NCBI GenBank assembly: GCA_017506865.1
Contig: JAFCMP010000090.1
Span: forward strand, 558,001-622,000
Source: Tribonema minus
Lineage: Eukaryota; Sar; Xanthophyceae; Tribonematales; Tribonemataceae
Direction of reading: 5' to 3'
Length of the DNA stretch: 64,000 nucleotides
Shown here piece after piece: positions 44,317 to 55,511 of the stretch (position 1 is its first letter; the number at the start of each line of letters is the position of its first letter). The translations under genes and the position numbers were made by a program. The notes under the pieces are model-generated. The model saw nothing but the letters and a program-made list of their open reading frames with translations. It searched no databases and had not been told where the DNA came from.

Positions 44317-47300
44317 GCTCAAGAACGCCAGACAGCACAGCGTTTGGTCCAGCAATACCCATACCTACCTCGGGCTCAGCAGCATCGCTCCGCGCCCAGC
44401 GCCGCAGCTCGTCCACGGCGCCCGCGGCATCGGGCACCGGCAGCTGGAACGCCAAGCCGACGCAGCCCGTGCGCGGCGGCGGCGGCTCGGACCAGCGTGC
44501 CCCCGGGGCGTCAGTATTGAAGTCTTGGCTGGCGCAGGGCTGCGGGGAATAAAGTTCAACGAGCGCGGTAACGAGGAGAATAGCTGAGCGTTGCTGGAAA
44601 GGTGTATAGTGAGTGAAGGATGGACAAGAGGGGTGCGCGCCGGTGCAGCTGTCGGGGCTGACGCGGAGGGGGCAGAAAGGCGCGCATGCGCTACCCATCG
44701 CCGCGGAGCGCGCTGCCTTGTGCGACATGCCGCTCTCTTAGGGCTAGGGTTAGGGCTGGGGTCCACCTGTGCCGAAAAGGACTGGCAAAAAGCAGCAGCG
44801 GGTCGCGCGCGCGCGCACTCGTCTGCGCGCCGCCGCTCAATCCCTGCTTACTCGGGTATTTTTCTGTCACTGAAGAAGCAGCAGGCGGTCCCGTCCCCGC
44901 AGTATTATCCTCGACACTGCGCTCACTGCCTGTGGTTCTTTATTTGAAGTATCATGCACATCATCGCACGATGACTGAGCGCTGCTGCGCACCTCATCGT
45001 CCCTGAACACCCACGCGCCCCAGAGCTCCTCCAGGCCGACGCGCAGCGGGCGCCACGCGTCGCTGCCGCTGCGCGCGCGACGCGCGTCTGCGCCCGCGCC
45101 GCTGGCAGCAGCGGTGGCGGCGGCAGAGGCAGCGGCGGCGGCGGCGCTGCCACGCGCTGCCTCCGTGCGCCGCCGCGGCAGCTGCCAGGGACTGCCGTCG
45201 CTCTGCGCCAGCGCGAGTGTGCGACAATGAGGGAACTGTATGAGATGAAGCTGACTTGCGCAAAAACCTTCTTTACAGAACACTGAAAATGCTTGATTAA
45301 TGTAGGGAATGGAGTCCCCCCCCCCCTCCAGGTGTCCTGCTCGAGAGTTCACAGACCCGCTTGAACATCGCTCGCTGGAATTTCCTCGGGGAAGAGCTGC
45401 GCCTCCTTGTACGACCCGTCAAGGCTTCATCAACGATCGGATATGGCTGTCAAGTACGGCAACTTATCTGAAGTTGTTGCGGCGCAACACACCCCGGAAC
45501 TTGGCGTGAGCTGTCAGACACCCGCATGCGCACACGAACAGCAATGCTGAAATTCATTGTGAATTCGCCTGCGTGCCATACTCTATGAAAACCACCGTGA
45601 ATTCACCTGCGCACCGTACGCCCTGCTGCCACGCGCCCTGACCATGACAGCCGGCTGCAGCACCGACAGCCCAACTACTTGCCGCCACACGCCTGCAGCG
45701 GGCGCGCGCGGGCCAGAGCAGCAGGGCAGCAATGCTCAGCACAGTACATGGCGAGACCGCTCAGTACAAAAGCGCGAAACAGTCAGATGCTAGAAACGGA
45801 ACGGAACCGACGCGGAAAACGGGATGAATGTTTCGTTTGACTCAAGTCGTGAATACCTCTGAAGGTTCACTCGCACCCTTACACGACATGGTCATAACAT
45901 CACCTTTGTGAACAGCACCACGCTTTGCTCAGTACATAAGCGTGCAGCGGTGCTCGGCGCGCTGTAAAGGGAGGCAGCAGCGCTCAACATCAGACAGGCA
46001 GCAGCGCGCGCCGCACAGCGCAGGGCAGCGGCGCACAGCACGGCACGGCAATGATGGGTGCCAGTGCTCTGCGCATTGCGCGGCAGAAGCGATGGGGGGG
46101 GCAGTGTGCAGCGCAAGTGAAGCGGTCAAGCTTAGAGCACGATGCAGCAGCGCTCAACTCTGAATAGGCACGCAGCAACGCTCAGCGTCACGGCCAAGCG
46201 TGGGCCACGAAACCGCACACCGCAGGCACACCCTAATCCTACATGCATGTAAATGCTGCTGGTCCCTTGATAATACATGGTACGCCTCCACTGTGTCAAC
46301 AAAGCACTGCAGTACACTTGGTGATGAGGTGGTGCTGCCTGGACTGGCACTCAAAGGGATGAGAGACTAGATCATCTGGCAAATGGACATTCATGCGTGG
46401 GCAGCCTACTGTTTGGCAATTGTGGAGCTTGATTCTTAGGTATGTTTCCTGAACGTCCACAGCAACACTCACCGAACAACGTGCTGATGTGCACTTGTTG
46501 ACGTGCCACCTGAGAGCATGCTGCATCACGGCATTTAACCAAATGGGGTGCGGGTCACATCCTCAAGAATGACAAGGTCCATGAACTCACACGATTCACT
46601 CAGACGACAAAAGGCGTACCCTCTACACGCTTGTGTCATTGCATCTTATGATGAAAATGCTCACTGACGCGAGCTGCGCGGTTCGCTATGTCAGAGGTAA
46701 CATGGGCCATACACTGGTGAAGTCGCAGCTGCCGCGCAAACACGCGCGGCATACATGCATAACTTCTACAATCCTCATGTACTTTTCAGTTTATGGCAGG
46801 TCTCATTCACAAGCCTCCACTTTATGCACCTGTGCTGTGGGCTTTGACATATGTTGCTTTTTGCAAGCTCTTGTTTAGGGCACGAGAAAAGCCCCCATCA
46901 GTGACATGCTGGAGAAGTCAATGCCCTGTCGCAAACTGACGCAGTCCCAGTGCTCAACCACGCTTGGCGCTTGCGCCTTTGTCTGGGGTTAGGGTTAGCA
47001 CCTTTGTACTCCCCTCTTCTCAGCGATTGCTTCGCTAACAATCTGAGGCATACACGCCTTTAAACTTCAAATTTGTGGCATCGTTTGCGTGCCTCCAAAC
47101 CTATGTGCTCAGGGTAGGGTTTGTACCCCTTGCCTGGAACTAGGGTTAGTACCTTTGTAACCCCCCGTCCCGCTCGTGACCAGCAGCCAGTCTCCGGGGC
47201 GAACCTCCGCCACTACATCGCGGGGCACGAGAGTCAGCCCCTTCTGACCTCGTCGGTCCCCCTTTCCAGGGGGCAGGGGGAAAAGCCCCCCGATCCCCTT

Positions 47301-50300
47301 GCCAGGGGGCAGGGGGAAAAGCCCCTCTCCCATCAAGAACCCAGAAGGGGGCCCAGCGGGGGGGCCTGATAGGGGGGTCCGCACCATGGAGACCGCCGGC
47401 ACTTGAAGGGGCTCTGAGGAAGGCTCCAGGAACTGGAGAACGGTCCGCGTCCGCTCAGGAAGCTCTTTCACCTGAGGCACACAGCGCATCGGGGTATGCA
47501 AAAAGTTCGGGGGGCACGCGTGGGTTGATGCCTTGCTTGCGCCTGCAAGAGATTTCTGGCTCATATTGCGGCAGTTACGCAGAGCGAAACCGTCGCAGCG
47601 GGAGCTCAGTCAAAGCACTGCGGCGGCAGCCTCGTCTGCACCGTGCAACGCTCTGCAATCTTCATGCATGACGTCAAAACTTCAACTGCTCGAGGTTACG
47701 TTCTCTGGTGCCTGCCGTTGCAACTCTTTTGTGGCATGACGTGAGCAACAGCAACCCAGCATGATTAAACACGCGCTGAATGTGCCTTCGGCCGCATTGG
47801 GAGTCATCATCGTTCTCTGACCATGGGTTTTGTTTTGTTCAGCAAATAGAACACCCCGCCAACTGTCAAAGTGCACTTCAAGTGCAGCTCTGACAGTTCA
47901 CACAGCTTACATGGATACCAACTGCCAAAGTGGACTTCAAGTGCGGCTCTACAGTTCACACAACTCGACATGGAACACTGACATTGTAGTGCAGGGCCTC
48001 AACGTGCTGCATCATTGCTTCGATGAAAGGCATTGCTACAGCTTCAGCTTCGGCCTCAAGAGACGGCGTGTGCTGAGGAAGTACTGAACAAGTACTGACC
48101 GCCCTCGCACTGGACCCAAAAGAAAACTCTCTGAAGTGCCGCAGTGGCATGAGCCACTTGAGGCGCGAAGCAGCGCGTGCGACTCCTCTAGCCACGCCAC
48201 TACATCTCCCGGCGGCACTGACGACAGGGTTGCCGAAAGTGCAGTCCCGAGGCGCAGCAGTGGCTGTAAGCCACACTTGAGGTTTGCAGCAACGACGCGT
48301 GACTCTTCTACAGCCGCTAGCACGCGCTGCTGCAGGCGCATTTTGAGCGTCGCCGGTGACGCTTTGATCGCCAAGTAGCCAAGTCAAGTAACTGAGTCAA
48401 GTAACCACGTCGCCTGAGTCAAGTAACCACGTCGCCTGTGTGGGGTAGGCATGTATGACGGCGCCACACACGTGCGAAACGGGCTCCTCTCACCATCTGC
48501 TTGGCTCGCGCCAGGGCATCTCCGCGCAACGCGGACGACAGGGTCGCGGTCGGCGCGCCGCCGGCAAGCCTGTTCGAATCGCCCTGCGGTGAGGCAAAAA
48601 AAGAGCCGTATGATGCTGATGCTGAGGGTTAGGGTTAGGGTTAGGGTTAGGACCGTGCACAATCAAATGCGGGAGTCCCCCTGCAGGTCATAGAGAGCAG
48701 TATGGTGACCATGCACCTTTAAATGCGCGCCGGAAAACTCTGCGAGCTTGGCGGCGGCGGCGTCGCTCGCGTTGGCGCGCATGCAGTCGGAGAAAGTGTC
48801 GCAAACTGAGGATGAGCCTGCACCAGACCGCCACGGCGCAGCGCGCGGGCGAGGGCGGCGGCTGCTCTCCACGCGCCGTCGCAGCACGACGACACAGCGC
48901 AGCGCTTCAAAAACACATTGTACACAGCAGCGCTCGACGCGCTGACACGCGGCAAGAGTACAGGGATAAAACGACGGAGTGGATGGTGCTGCGCATCACG
49001 CGCATTGCGCGTGATGGATCGTACTACACGAATACACCACATGCACAGCGCTCAGCGCCATCCGCACCTGCACCCACGCGCGCAGGTTCACGAGCGCCGG
49101 CGCGTCCAGCGACGTGCGCGGCCGGAACCGCAGCCACGCCGCGCGGCAGTCGTCCGCCGCCGCCACCGCCCCCGCGGCGCCGCCGCAGCGCTGCCGCTGT
49201 GCCGCGGGCGCCGCCGCGCGCGGCCGCGCAGGTAGTCCCGCGCGCTGCTGCGCTGCTGCTGCCGCTGCCGCGCGCTGGCCCTCTGCGGAGAATTGCTGCC
49301 CTGCCTCCACCGCCGCCGCCGCTGCCTCCGTCCAGCGCGCCCACTCCGCGCGCAGCGCGCCGCGGCCGCGCCGCCCGCCCTCCGCCGCGAACAGCGCGCG
49401 CCCGACGGCCGCCCACGCGTCGCGCCGCAGCGCGCGCGCCGGCGACAGGCGCGGCAGCAGCGCGCGCGCCTCGCGGACGCGTGCGTCGGCGCGGTCGCGC
49501 AGCGCGCGGTCGCGGCGGCGCCGCCGCTCGCGCGCCGCCTCTGCCTGTGAGGGTGAGGGGCGGAGGCGTGCGGGTGAAGGGGGGACCAGGGAGGGTGGGG
49601 GGGGGGCAACATGACCTGCACGGCGCGGGAAATGTGCGCAAGAGCACTGCAAGCAGTGCTGCTTCCTTCCAGCTGGATGACGCCATTGTTGCAGCGATGG
49701 CGGACCAAGTGCTTATAGACCAAGCGCTCTGGCGTGCATTGCAGCATGCTGCCCGCTGAGGCAGCGCTCAACATGCCCCCTTCCCCCTCCCCCTGTGTGC
49801 CCTTGCGTCGTGGGGGGCACACGCATGCCCCCGATCTGCGCAGACGACCCCCCAGCTGCTGCTACTGTACATGCAACGAGGTGCGCATGCGGACGCGGCA
49901 AAACGCGCTGCTGCGCAGCATCGCACGCGGCGCGCTGCCGCACCTGCAGCGCCGCAGCAGCGCTCAGCGCGCCCCCCTCCGCGCGAGCCGCCAGCGAGTC
50001 CGCGCCCCCCAGGCGGCAGTCCTCCGCCGCGGCGGCGCGCAGCCAGGCGAGGCCCCACTCCGCCGACGGCAGCGGCAGCGCGAACGCCACCACGGTGCAG
50101 CCGGCGGCGGCGGCGGTGCGGAAGTCCGGCGGCGGCAGCGGCGGCGCTGCTGCCGCTGAGCGCGAGTCGCCGCGCTCGCGCAGTACAACGGCGCCCGCGA
50201 GGCGTGCGAGGGGCACCTCCAGCAGGCCGCCGTGCGCGCTTTCGGAGATGAGAAAGCAGGCCGGTAGGTGTGAGCGGAAGGGGGTCGCAGTCAGAGGCTC

Positions 50301-52114
50301 AGAGGCTGGGGAGCAAGGGGGGGGGGGGGGTAGGGAGGGGTATGCTGGCAAGACGGGTTGGGCGGCGCATACACGCACTACGAGACTCTGATCGCTGGCT
50401 ATGGCGGAGGGAGCGTTTTGATGACGTTACCGCAGTGTGGCTCACACGAGCCCAAGCAGCACGGGCCATGTACAGATGGCAGCAGCAGAATTCAGGTGCC
50501 GCTGTGCGGCACTAGGATGGCAGGCAGCTATGAACCGGCCTATCGACACGGCACCGCGTGCTGCGTTCCGCGCAGGGCACGCAGACATGGCATGAACATG
50601 CAACGCAGTGCAAGCTGCGGTGACGCAGAGGCGAGGGTCTGTAAAGTGCTGAACACTGCAGCATGGCGTTGCGCGCATGCGCCTAGCAAAATAATACATC
50701 AGCGCTCGAGGCAGCCGCCGAGGACTGGCAAAGCTGTTGTCAGCCTCCGATCTGCAGACATTGCGGAGCTCGTAAGCTGCGTTTTGCTCCCTGCGCTGGT
50801 GCAGCGCCGGTAGCGCAGAACACGCAAACCAATGTTGCTCGCACTGACACTGAGTGGCGTGTTTGACTCAAGGATACTGGTGATGCTTAGCAAGTCGCCG
50901 TGCGCCATCTGTGTGTGCCTGGCCTGCCGCATTGTGCGCTCGCCTCGGATTGCACTGCTGACCATGATGGCGCTGAGCACCGGTGTTGAACTTGAAGTTG
51001 TGTGCGCCCTTCCTTACTTCGCACTGTCGCTGACCACCAACGCATCGAGCGTCTGCACGTCACAGCAAAGTTGAAGTTGAAATTGTACCTGTCGCACTCA
51101 GCGAGGGGCGCCCCCCACTCCCCGCAGCGCCGCGCCAGCACCACGCACTCCTCGCGCACGGACACCACGGCGACGCGCAGCCAGAGCGGCGGCGCGCGCG
51201 CTCCGCCGCTGCCGACGACGGCGTCGCCGGTGACGCGGCACTTGCCCAGCCGCAGCACATCGCTGCACGTCAGTCATCAGCATTTGGTGCGATGGGGGGC
51301 GGGCGGCATGGTGCAGAGGCAGGAGTTAAAGCGAGATATTGTTGATTGATGTTCTGCTGTACGCATCGGGCCGTTGAATGCCGGACTCCTTGACATGCGT
51401 GCCTACGCTGATCCTTGGTCATGATGAGTGCGGCGGCAAGCGGCGGCTCTACGGCAGTGGTGTGGCACCGCTACGGCGTTGCGGCCGCGACTCGCAACAA
51501 CAGCTGATGATGCTGCGACTCAGAGATGAACACATACTGTAGCTGCTGTCATGGTCGCTCTCAGTGGTGGTACCATCTGATGCGCTCATGTACTTGCTGA
51601 CTCTGTAAACACCTTCTGTCTGCGTCACGCACCTCTCGCGCAGCGCAGCTGCCACTGTCCGAGCCGCAGCGACGTCCCCTGTTTCGCTCTGCACCGCAGG
51701 CAATCCGTCTGCTCCAAGCTCCACCACAGGCACCTGCACCGCCAACGCCTGTGCCTCATTGGCAGCACTCCCGCTACCCGCATCCCGCAAGAACACTACT
51801 TCGTTGTGGGCAGGATCGTTCGGACCGAAGGTCAGGTCGGCATTGGTCCTGGGCCGAAATGAATCCCAGGCTTCCCTCCAGATGTCACTGCAAACGGCAG
51901 TGCCGCCTTGGCGCACCCAGTGCAGCCAAGCCTCCAGCGAGCGCTCGTCAACAGCTCTCAGAGCCTTGCCTACCGCTATTGCTTCGCTGTCGCTGCAAGC
52001 GCGGGACAGCGCTACGGAATGCAGCAGAGACCGAGCCTGCTCAGACCGCTGTTTCGCCAGCAGCCACACCTCATGTGCGCTGAGCTGAGCCGGCTTACAG
52101 CTTGGTTTCGACAT
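40783..52114 (-). CDS. Large multi-exon protein with PriCT-2-like segments, fibronectin III and C-terminal WW domain
   Basis: Minus-strand exons I can support, 5' to 3': 52114-51633, 51262-51089, 50238-49944, 49544-49068, probably 48817-48717, 48583-48494, 47471-47153, 45202-44993, 44539-44369, 43900-43720, 43203-42883, about 42058-41880, and 41313-40783 (stop TGA). Phases agree for most neighbours; gaps near 48.9, 46 and 44 kb mean missing exons, or two genes. Exon 1 (ATG 52114; ALLHSVALSRA-like helix, VGKALR, LEAWLHWVRQ, WREAWDSFRPR) and exon 4 (ARALLPRLSPARAL, WAAVGRALF, DDCRAAWLRFRPR) share the spacing of the PriCT-2 domain of viral-type primase-helicases. Exons 43900 and 43203 make a fibronectin III domain (LLVAWSGAGEARVELL; AWRAVYAGAAGACEVTGL; STYTLRVRA). 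The last exon has a WW domain (LPRGWRRV...FYVND...QWTRP), a proline-motif binder. Function unknown. Domain calls are by eye. Confidence 0.6.
42091..42111 (-). repeat. G21 tract, poly-C on the gene strand, before a WW-gene exon
   Basis: On the minus strand this is a C run about 35-50 bases upstream of the acceptor of the exon starting at 42058. It matches the C tracts before plus-strand acceptors elsewhere in the window. Confidence 0.6.
44251..44314. repeat. (CA)n microsatellite
   Basis: A 64-base, nearly perfect CA dinucleotide run in an intron of the minus-strand WW-domain gene, about 55 bases from the donor of the exon ending at 44369. Confidence 0.95.
45315..46980. other. Long intron or gap within the WW-domain gene; no exon recognised
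   Basis: About 1.7 kb between the exon at 45202-44993 and the exon-like segment at 47471-47153. Open frames here are short and show no domain. Phrases such as GCAGCGCTCAAC and GCAATGCTCAGCAC recur at 45730, 45977 and 46148. At least one phase-1-to-0 exon should lie here if both flanks belong to one gene, but I could not identify it. Confidence 0.35.
46984..47155 (-). repeat. Echo of the exon end at 47153, with TTAGGG-like motif
   Basis: On the minus strand the exon end GGTTACAAAG|GTACTAACCCTAGTTCCAGG is echoed about 150 bases downstream as GAGTACAAAG|GTGCTAACCCTAACCCCAGA (47012-46985). This is the same exon-end-plus-donor echo as in the plus-strand genes, and it supports the minus-strand exon 47471-47153. 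Confidence 0.7.
47262..47330. repeat. Tandem GGGGGCAGGGGGAAAAGCCC repeat inside an exon
   Basis: Two copies of CCAGGGGGCAGGGGGAAAAG at about 36-base spacing. On the minus strand it encodes a doubled GLFPLPPGKG motif within the exon at 47471-47153. Confidence 0.75.
48130..48345 (-). repeat. Two decayed copies of the WW-gene exon ending at 48494
   Basis: Reading the minus strand, ACCCTGTCGTC(A/C)G...GGAGATG(T/C)...GCGTGGC of exon 48583-48494 recurs at about 48245-48190. The following block (GAGGAGTCGCACGCGCTGCT then CCTCAAGTGGCT...CCACTGC) is itself doubled at about 48310-48260. These lie downstream of the real exon, as expected for tail echoes. Confidence 0.6.
48375..48440. repeat. 26-bp tandem repeat
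   Basis: GAGTCAAGTAACCACGTCGC then CT repeats twice directly (48390-48440), with a further partial AGTCAAGTAACTGAG just before. Confidence 0.8.
48625..48651 (+). repeat. Interstitial (GGGTTA)4 repeat
   Basis: Four and a half tandem units of GGGTTA. It is the longest of several telomere-like tracts in the window; others are at 20588, 24505, 32837-33075, 38864, 44745 and 46986. It suggests the telomere repeat of this species is TTAGGG. Confidence 0.85.
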
Positions 52115-53214
52115 GACTATGATGGAGTTGCCTCGAAACTTTCGCTGAACACGGCAGCTACTCGGCACCACATGATGTCTGGTGCAACAACAAAGGATAA
52201 CTACAGTAGAGCCTCGGCATGTCTCCAGCGTATCGAGGACACACAAAAAATCAACATCTCATCCTACCCCTCATGCGGCGGGTTGACGGTTGAACCCTAC
52301 TTCAAAGGTGAAGTTGCATGGACCAACAGACGACAGAGGCCTGCCTGCCCTGTGCTCCTGGCCAGGGCAGATGGCTGCTGCTTGTGCTAGCACCGGAGCC
52401 TGCAGCGACAGCGGCTTCGGCCCTGCCGGAAGCAATCCTCAGCCCTCACTGAACCACTTCATGAGGTAAGTTGATCAACCATCGCTGACTGACAACAAGT
52501 ACTAGGTGATCGCAATCGCTCGTGATACATTGAGAAAACCTAAGGGGTTTTCTGAAGCTCGAAGATGAGGCTCGGTACTCGTGGGATCCCTCTGGGATGA
52601 TCGTGGTTCAACTTCTTTTGACGACAGTTCCCAGCAGGTGCAGGCAGTAGCTGCCCTGTCGCTGGCTTCATGCTGATCGAGCTACAAGCCTTTCATGTGT
52701 AGCTTCACTATGACTCTATTTTAGCCACATGGTCTGCAGGACATAATATATCGCAACGCCTGTGAGGACAAGGTCGGCCGGCGCTCATAAGAACTCGCTT
52801 TCATGAGCGCACGAGTGAGTGACAGGCGTGCTCAGTGCTCTCAACAGATCCAGTGCATCAGCCAGTGCATCAGCCAAGTAGGGAAGGCGTCTGAGCGATC
52901 AGCGCACTGAGGGCATGCGTCAGTGCTTTCAACTGATCCAGCGCATCAGCCAAGCTTCTGTGCTCAGCAGTACTCAGCGACGTGACAGCACTAGCACTGA
53001 TGCATGCAACCGTCCACCAGCAGCAGATCAGGTCTGCGACCATATGTCAGTTTCATCACCGTCATGACTTGGCGCAAGACGGGCGCATCAGCAGGTGCTC
53101 CTTTGCGGCAGCGCTCAACCTGATGCACCTCACTCTTACCCAGCGCTTCAGCTCTTTCCGAGAGCAGCACGCGCCACACTGCCCTTCACCCTTCGTCGCC
53201 GCACCGCCACTCGC
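52115..53214. other. Divergent intergenic space between the WW-domain gene and the repeat/PARP gene region
   Basis: No gene recognised in 1.1 kb. It should contain the promoters of both divergent genes. GACATAATATATCG at 52739-52752 is an AT-rich candidate, but no TATA element stands out. The phrase CAGTGCATCAGCCA(GTGCATCAGCCA)AG is repeated at 52850-52880, with a related copy at about 52935-52957. Confidence 0.4.
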
Positions 53215-55496
53215 ATGCGCAGCGACGGCAGCACTGCAGCGTGCGCGGACTGCCATTGGGTGGAAGAATCATCGCTTGGCGGAACCGGCAGCGGCAGTGG
53301 CGGCGGCGGCAGCGGCGGTGCGGATGGGAGGCGCCGCTTCGTGGCGCTGCGCTGCAAGCGCACGGGGCAGGTGGCGACGCTGCAGGAGATGGTGGCGCTG
53401 CTGTCAGGGGGCGGGAGCAGGGGGTTTGTGGTGTGCGCCCCCAGCGAGCGCCCGGGCTCGTCGCAGCGCGCGGTGAGCCAACAACGCCGCACTAACGTAT
53501 ACGGGGCTGAACAAGTATTGCTTGGCACCTCGGTCTCGTGCAGGTGCTAGCTGGGATATCCTCTTGGTAATGGGTACATCCATTCGCAGTGTGGTCTACT
53601 AGTCACACGAGCGTGCTAGTACGCATAGCCAGTAGGTGCGGTCGAGGTGTGTCGGGTGTCGACCGGCAACCGTTAGAAGCGCATGCCCATGTCAAGCACG
53701 CATTAGGCCGTCTGCATGTGCCGCCTGCAGCGCTCGCCCGCGCCGCCATCACCTCTGCACGTACTGTGCCAATGCTCATGCCATCCAGCTCTTTGTAAAG
53801 CCAACAATCACCGCCTCCTCACATCACCTGCCCCCCCCCCCCCCCCGAACCCCCATCGCCATCATCGCACCTCGCGCAGTGGCTCTACCGGCCGCAGCGC
53901 CCCCCTTCCCCCATGGCAGCGCTCTTCCCGGACAGCGCCGCAGCGCGCGGCGCCGTCTTCCTCGCTGGCGCGCGCGACGACGCCGACGTCGCGCGCGTCT
54001 TCCGCGACGCGTGGAGCGCTGCCGCGCGCGCCGCGCTCGCGCCGCTGAGCGAGCCGCTGACTCTGCGCTGCTTCTTCGACCCGGCGACGGGGCGCTTTCA
54101 GCGCGCCGCGCCACCGCCGCGCGACGCACTGCCGCCGCTGCCGCCGCGCCAGCAGCCGCCGCCGCTGGTGTTTAACGACGGCGCTGCGGCGGCGGCGGCG
54201 GCGGCGCTGCCGGGGCAGCCGTGGTTCGTGTTCGCAGCACCGGCGCCGGCGGCGCGCCCGCGGCGTGCGCTCGTACGCACACTGGGCGCTGCCGGCGCGC
54301 AGCGGCGCGTTGTGCGACTGAAGGCTGTGCGCGCTGCTGCCGCCGCTGCTGCTGCTGCTGCGCTGCAGGGCGGCGCTCCGCGCCGCGTGGTGGTGACGAC
54401 GCAGCGGCGGCGCTGCGGCGGCGGCGTGCCGCGCGCGACCGCGGCGGCGGCGGTGGAGCGCGCGCGGCGGCTGAGGCTGCCGTGCTCCTCCTTCGCCTCG
54501 GCGGCGGCGGCGGCGCAGCGCGCGTACATGGCGGCGGCCGCTGCACAGCCGCGGCTGATCTGGCGCGGACGGGCGGTGGTGGTCGCGGCGCGCGGCGCCG
54601 GCCGCGCTCCTCGCGCGAAACCGGCTGCGCAGCTGCAGCAGCTGCAAGGGCGCCGCACGCAGGTCGCTGCGCTGCGCAGCAGCGGCGCTGCCGCAGGCAG
54701 CAGCGGCTGCGCCGCCGCCGCGCCGCAGCGCGCGCCGATCAGCGCACCGCCGCCACCCAGCCAATGCCACGTAGCAGCGCCGGAGTTGGCAGCACCTGCG
54801 TCGGCCGTCGGCTCGTGGGGCTGCAGGCAGACAGACAGCAATGCTGCAGCGGCGGCGGCGCAGGCGGGGCCCTTCGCCTTCGGCACGCAGCAGCGGCAGC
54901 AAGGGGTAGCGGGTGCGACGGCAGAGCCTGCGGCGGCTGTTGACGTTGGGCAGACGAGCAGCAACGGCGCAGCGGCGGCGGCGCCAGCGCCAGCGCCGGC
55001 GGGGATCTTCGCTTTCGGCATGCAGCACTGGCAGCAAGGGGTAGCAGATGCAACAGCAGCCCCTGTGGCGAGCAGCCACGGCGCAGCGGCACCGCCGGCG
55101 CCGGCGGGGATCTTCACCTTCGGCTCGCAGCAGTCGCAGCAAGGGGTAGCGGATGCGACGGCAGAGCCTGCAGCGGCTGTTGACGTTGGGCAGGCGAGCA
55201 GCAGCGACGCAGCGGCGGCGGCGGCGCAGACTGCGACTTTGTCCAACGGCAAGCCCAACACGTCGGACGAGCGCATGCGCATGAAGCAGGAGCAGGAGCG
55301 TGCATTGCCAATGCAAACGACAGCAGGGCTAGCGCACGCAGAGAATACACGCATGTTACAGGAGCGACAGCTTGTATTGGATATACGAAAAGCAGCGGAG
55401 CTAGCGCACGCAGCGCATATGCGCACACAGGAGCAGCGGCGCGTATTGATGGCACGGACGACAGCAATATCAGCGCAATCGGCGCGCATTTCGTAG
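53215..55496 (+). CDS. Ala/Gln-rich protein with FG-containing tandem repeats (two exons; probably N-terminal part of the PARP-like gene)
   Basis: Exon 53215-53472 (donor GCGCG|GTGAGC) and exon 53880-55496 (C-rich tract, acceptor CGCGCAG) join in phase 0. The first has a Gly/Ser linker then RRRFVALRCKRTGQVATLQEM. The second begins WLYRPQRPPSPMAALFP and contains VFLAGARDDADVARVFRDAW and LTLRCFFDPATGRFQ, which I do not recognise. Residues about 390-520 hold three tandem units of about 40 residues with a central FAFG or FTFG, QQGVA and AAAVDVGQ; FG-in-Gln-rich repeats recall nucleoporins, but the resemblance is compositional. Next come about 23-residue helical units with AGLAHAENTRMLQE. The frame ends at TAG 55494-55496, yet the same unit continues in the same frame beyond it, so this stop may be a nonsense mutation or lie in an unseen intron. 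Start at 53215 or 53095. Confidence 0.45.
54838..55202 (+). repeat. Three tandem coding repeats of about 115-125 bp
   Basis: Units at 54838-54961, 54962-55076 and 55077-55202 share AACGGCGCAGCGGC, GCCGGCGGGGATCTTC, GCAGCAAGGGGTAGC, and GCGACGGCAGAGCCTGC then GGCTGTTGACGTTGGGCAG. A fourth, truncated unit follows. The reading frame is kept through all units, unlike the intron echoes elsewhere. Confidence 0.9.
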
Positions 55497-55511
55497 GGGC
55501 GGCAGCCAGTC

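Noticed and set aside
44216..44330. Coding through the CA repeat (Cys/Val or His/Thr runs)
   Set aside because: The frames exist only because dinucleotide repeats lack stops. The run lies in an intron.
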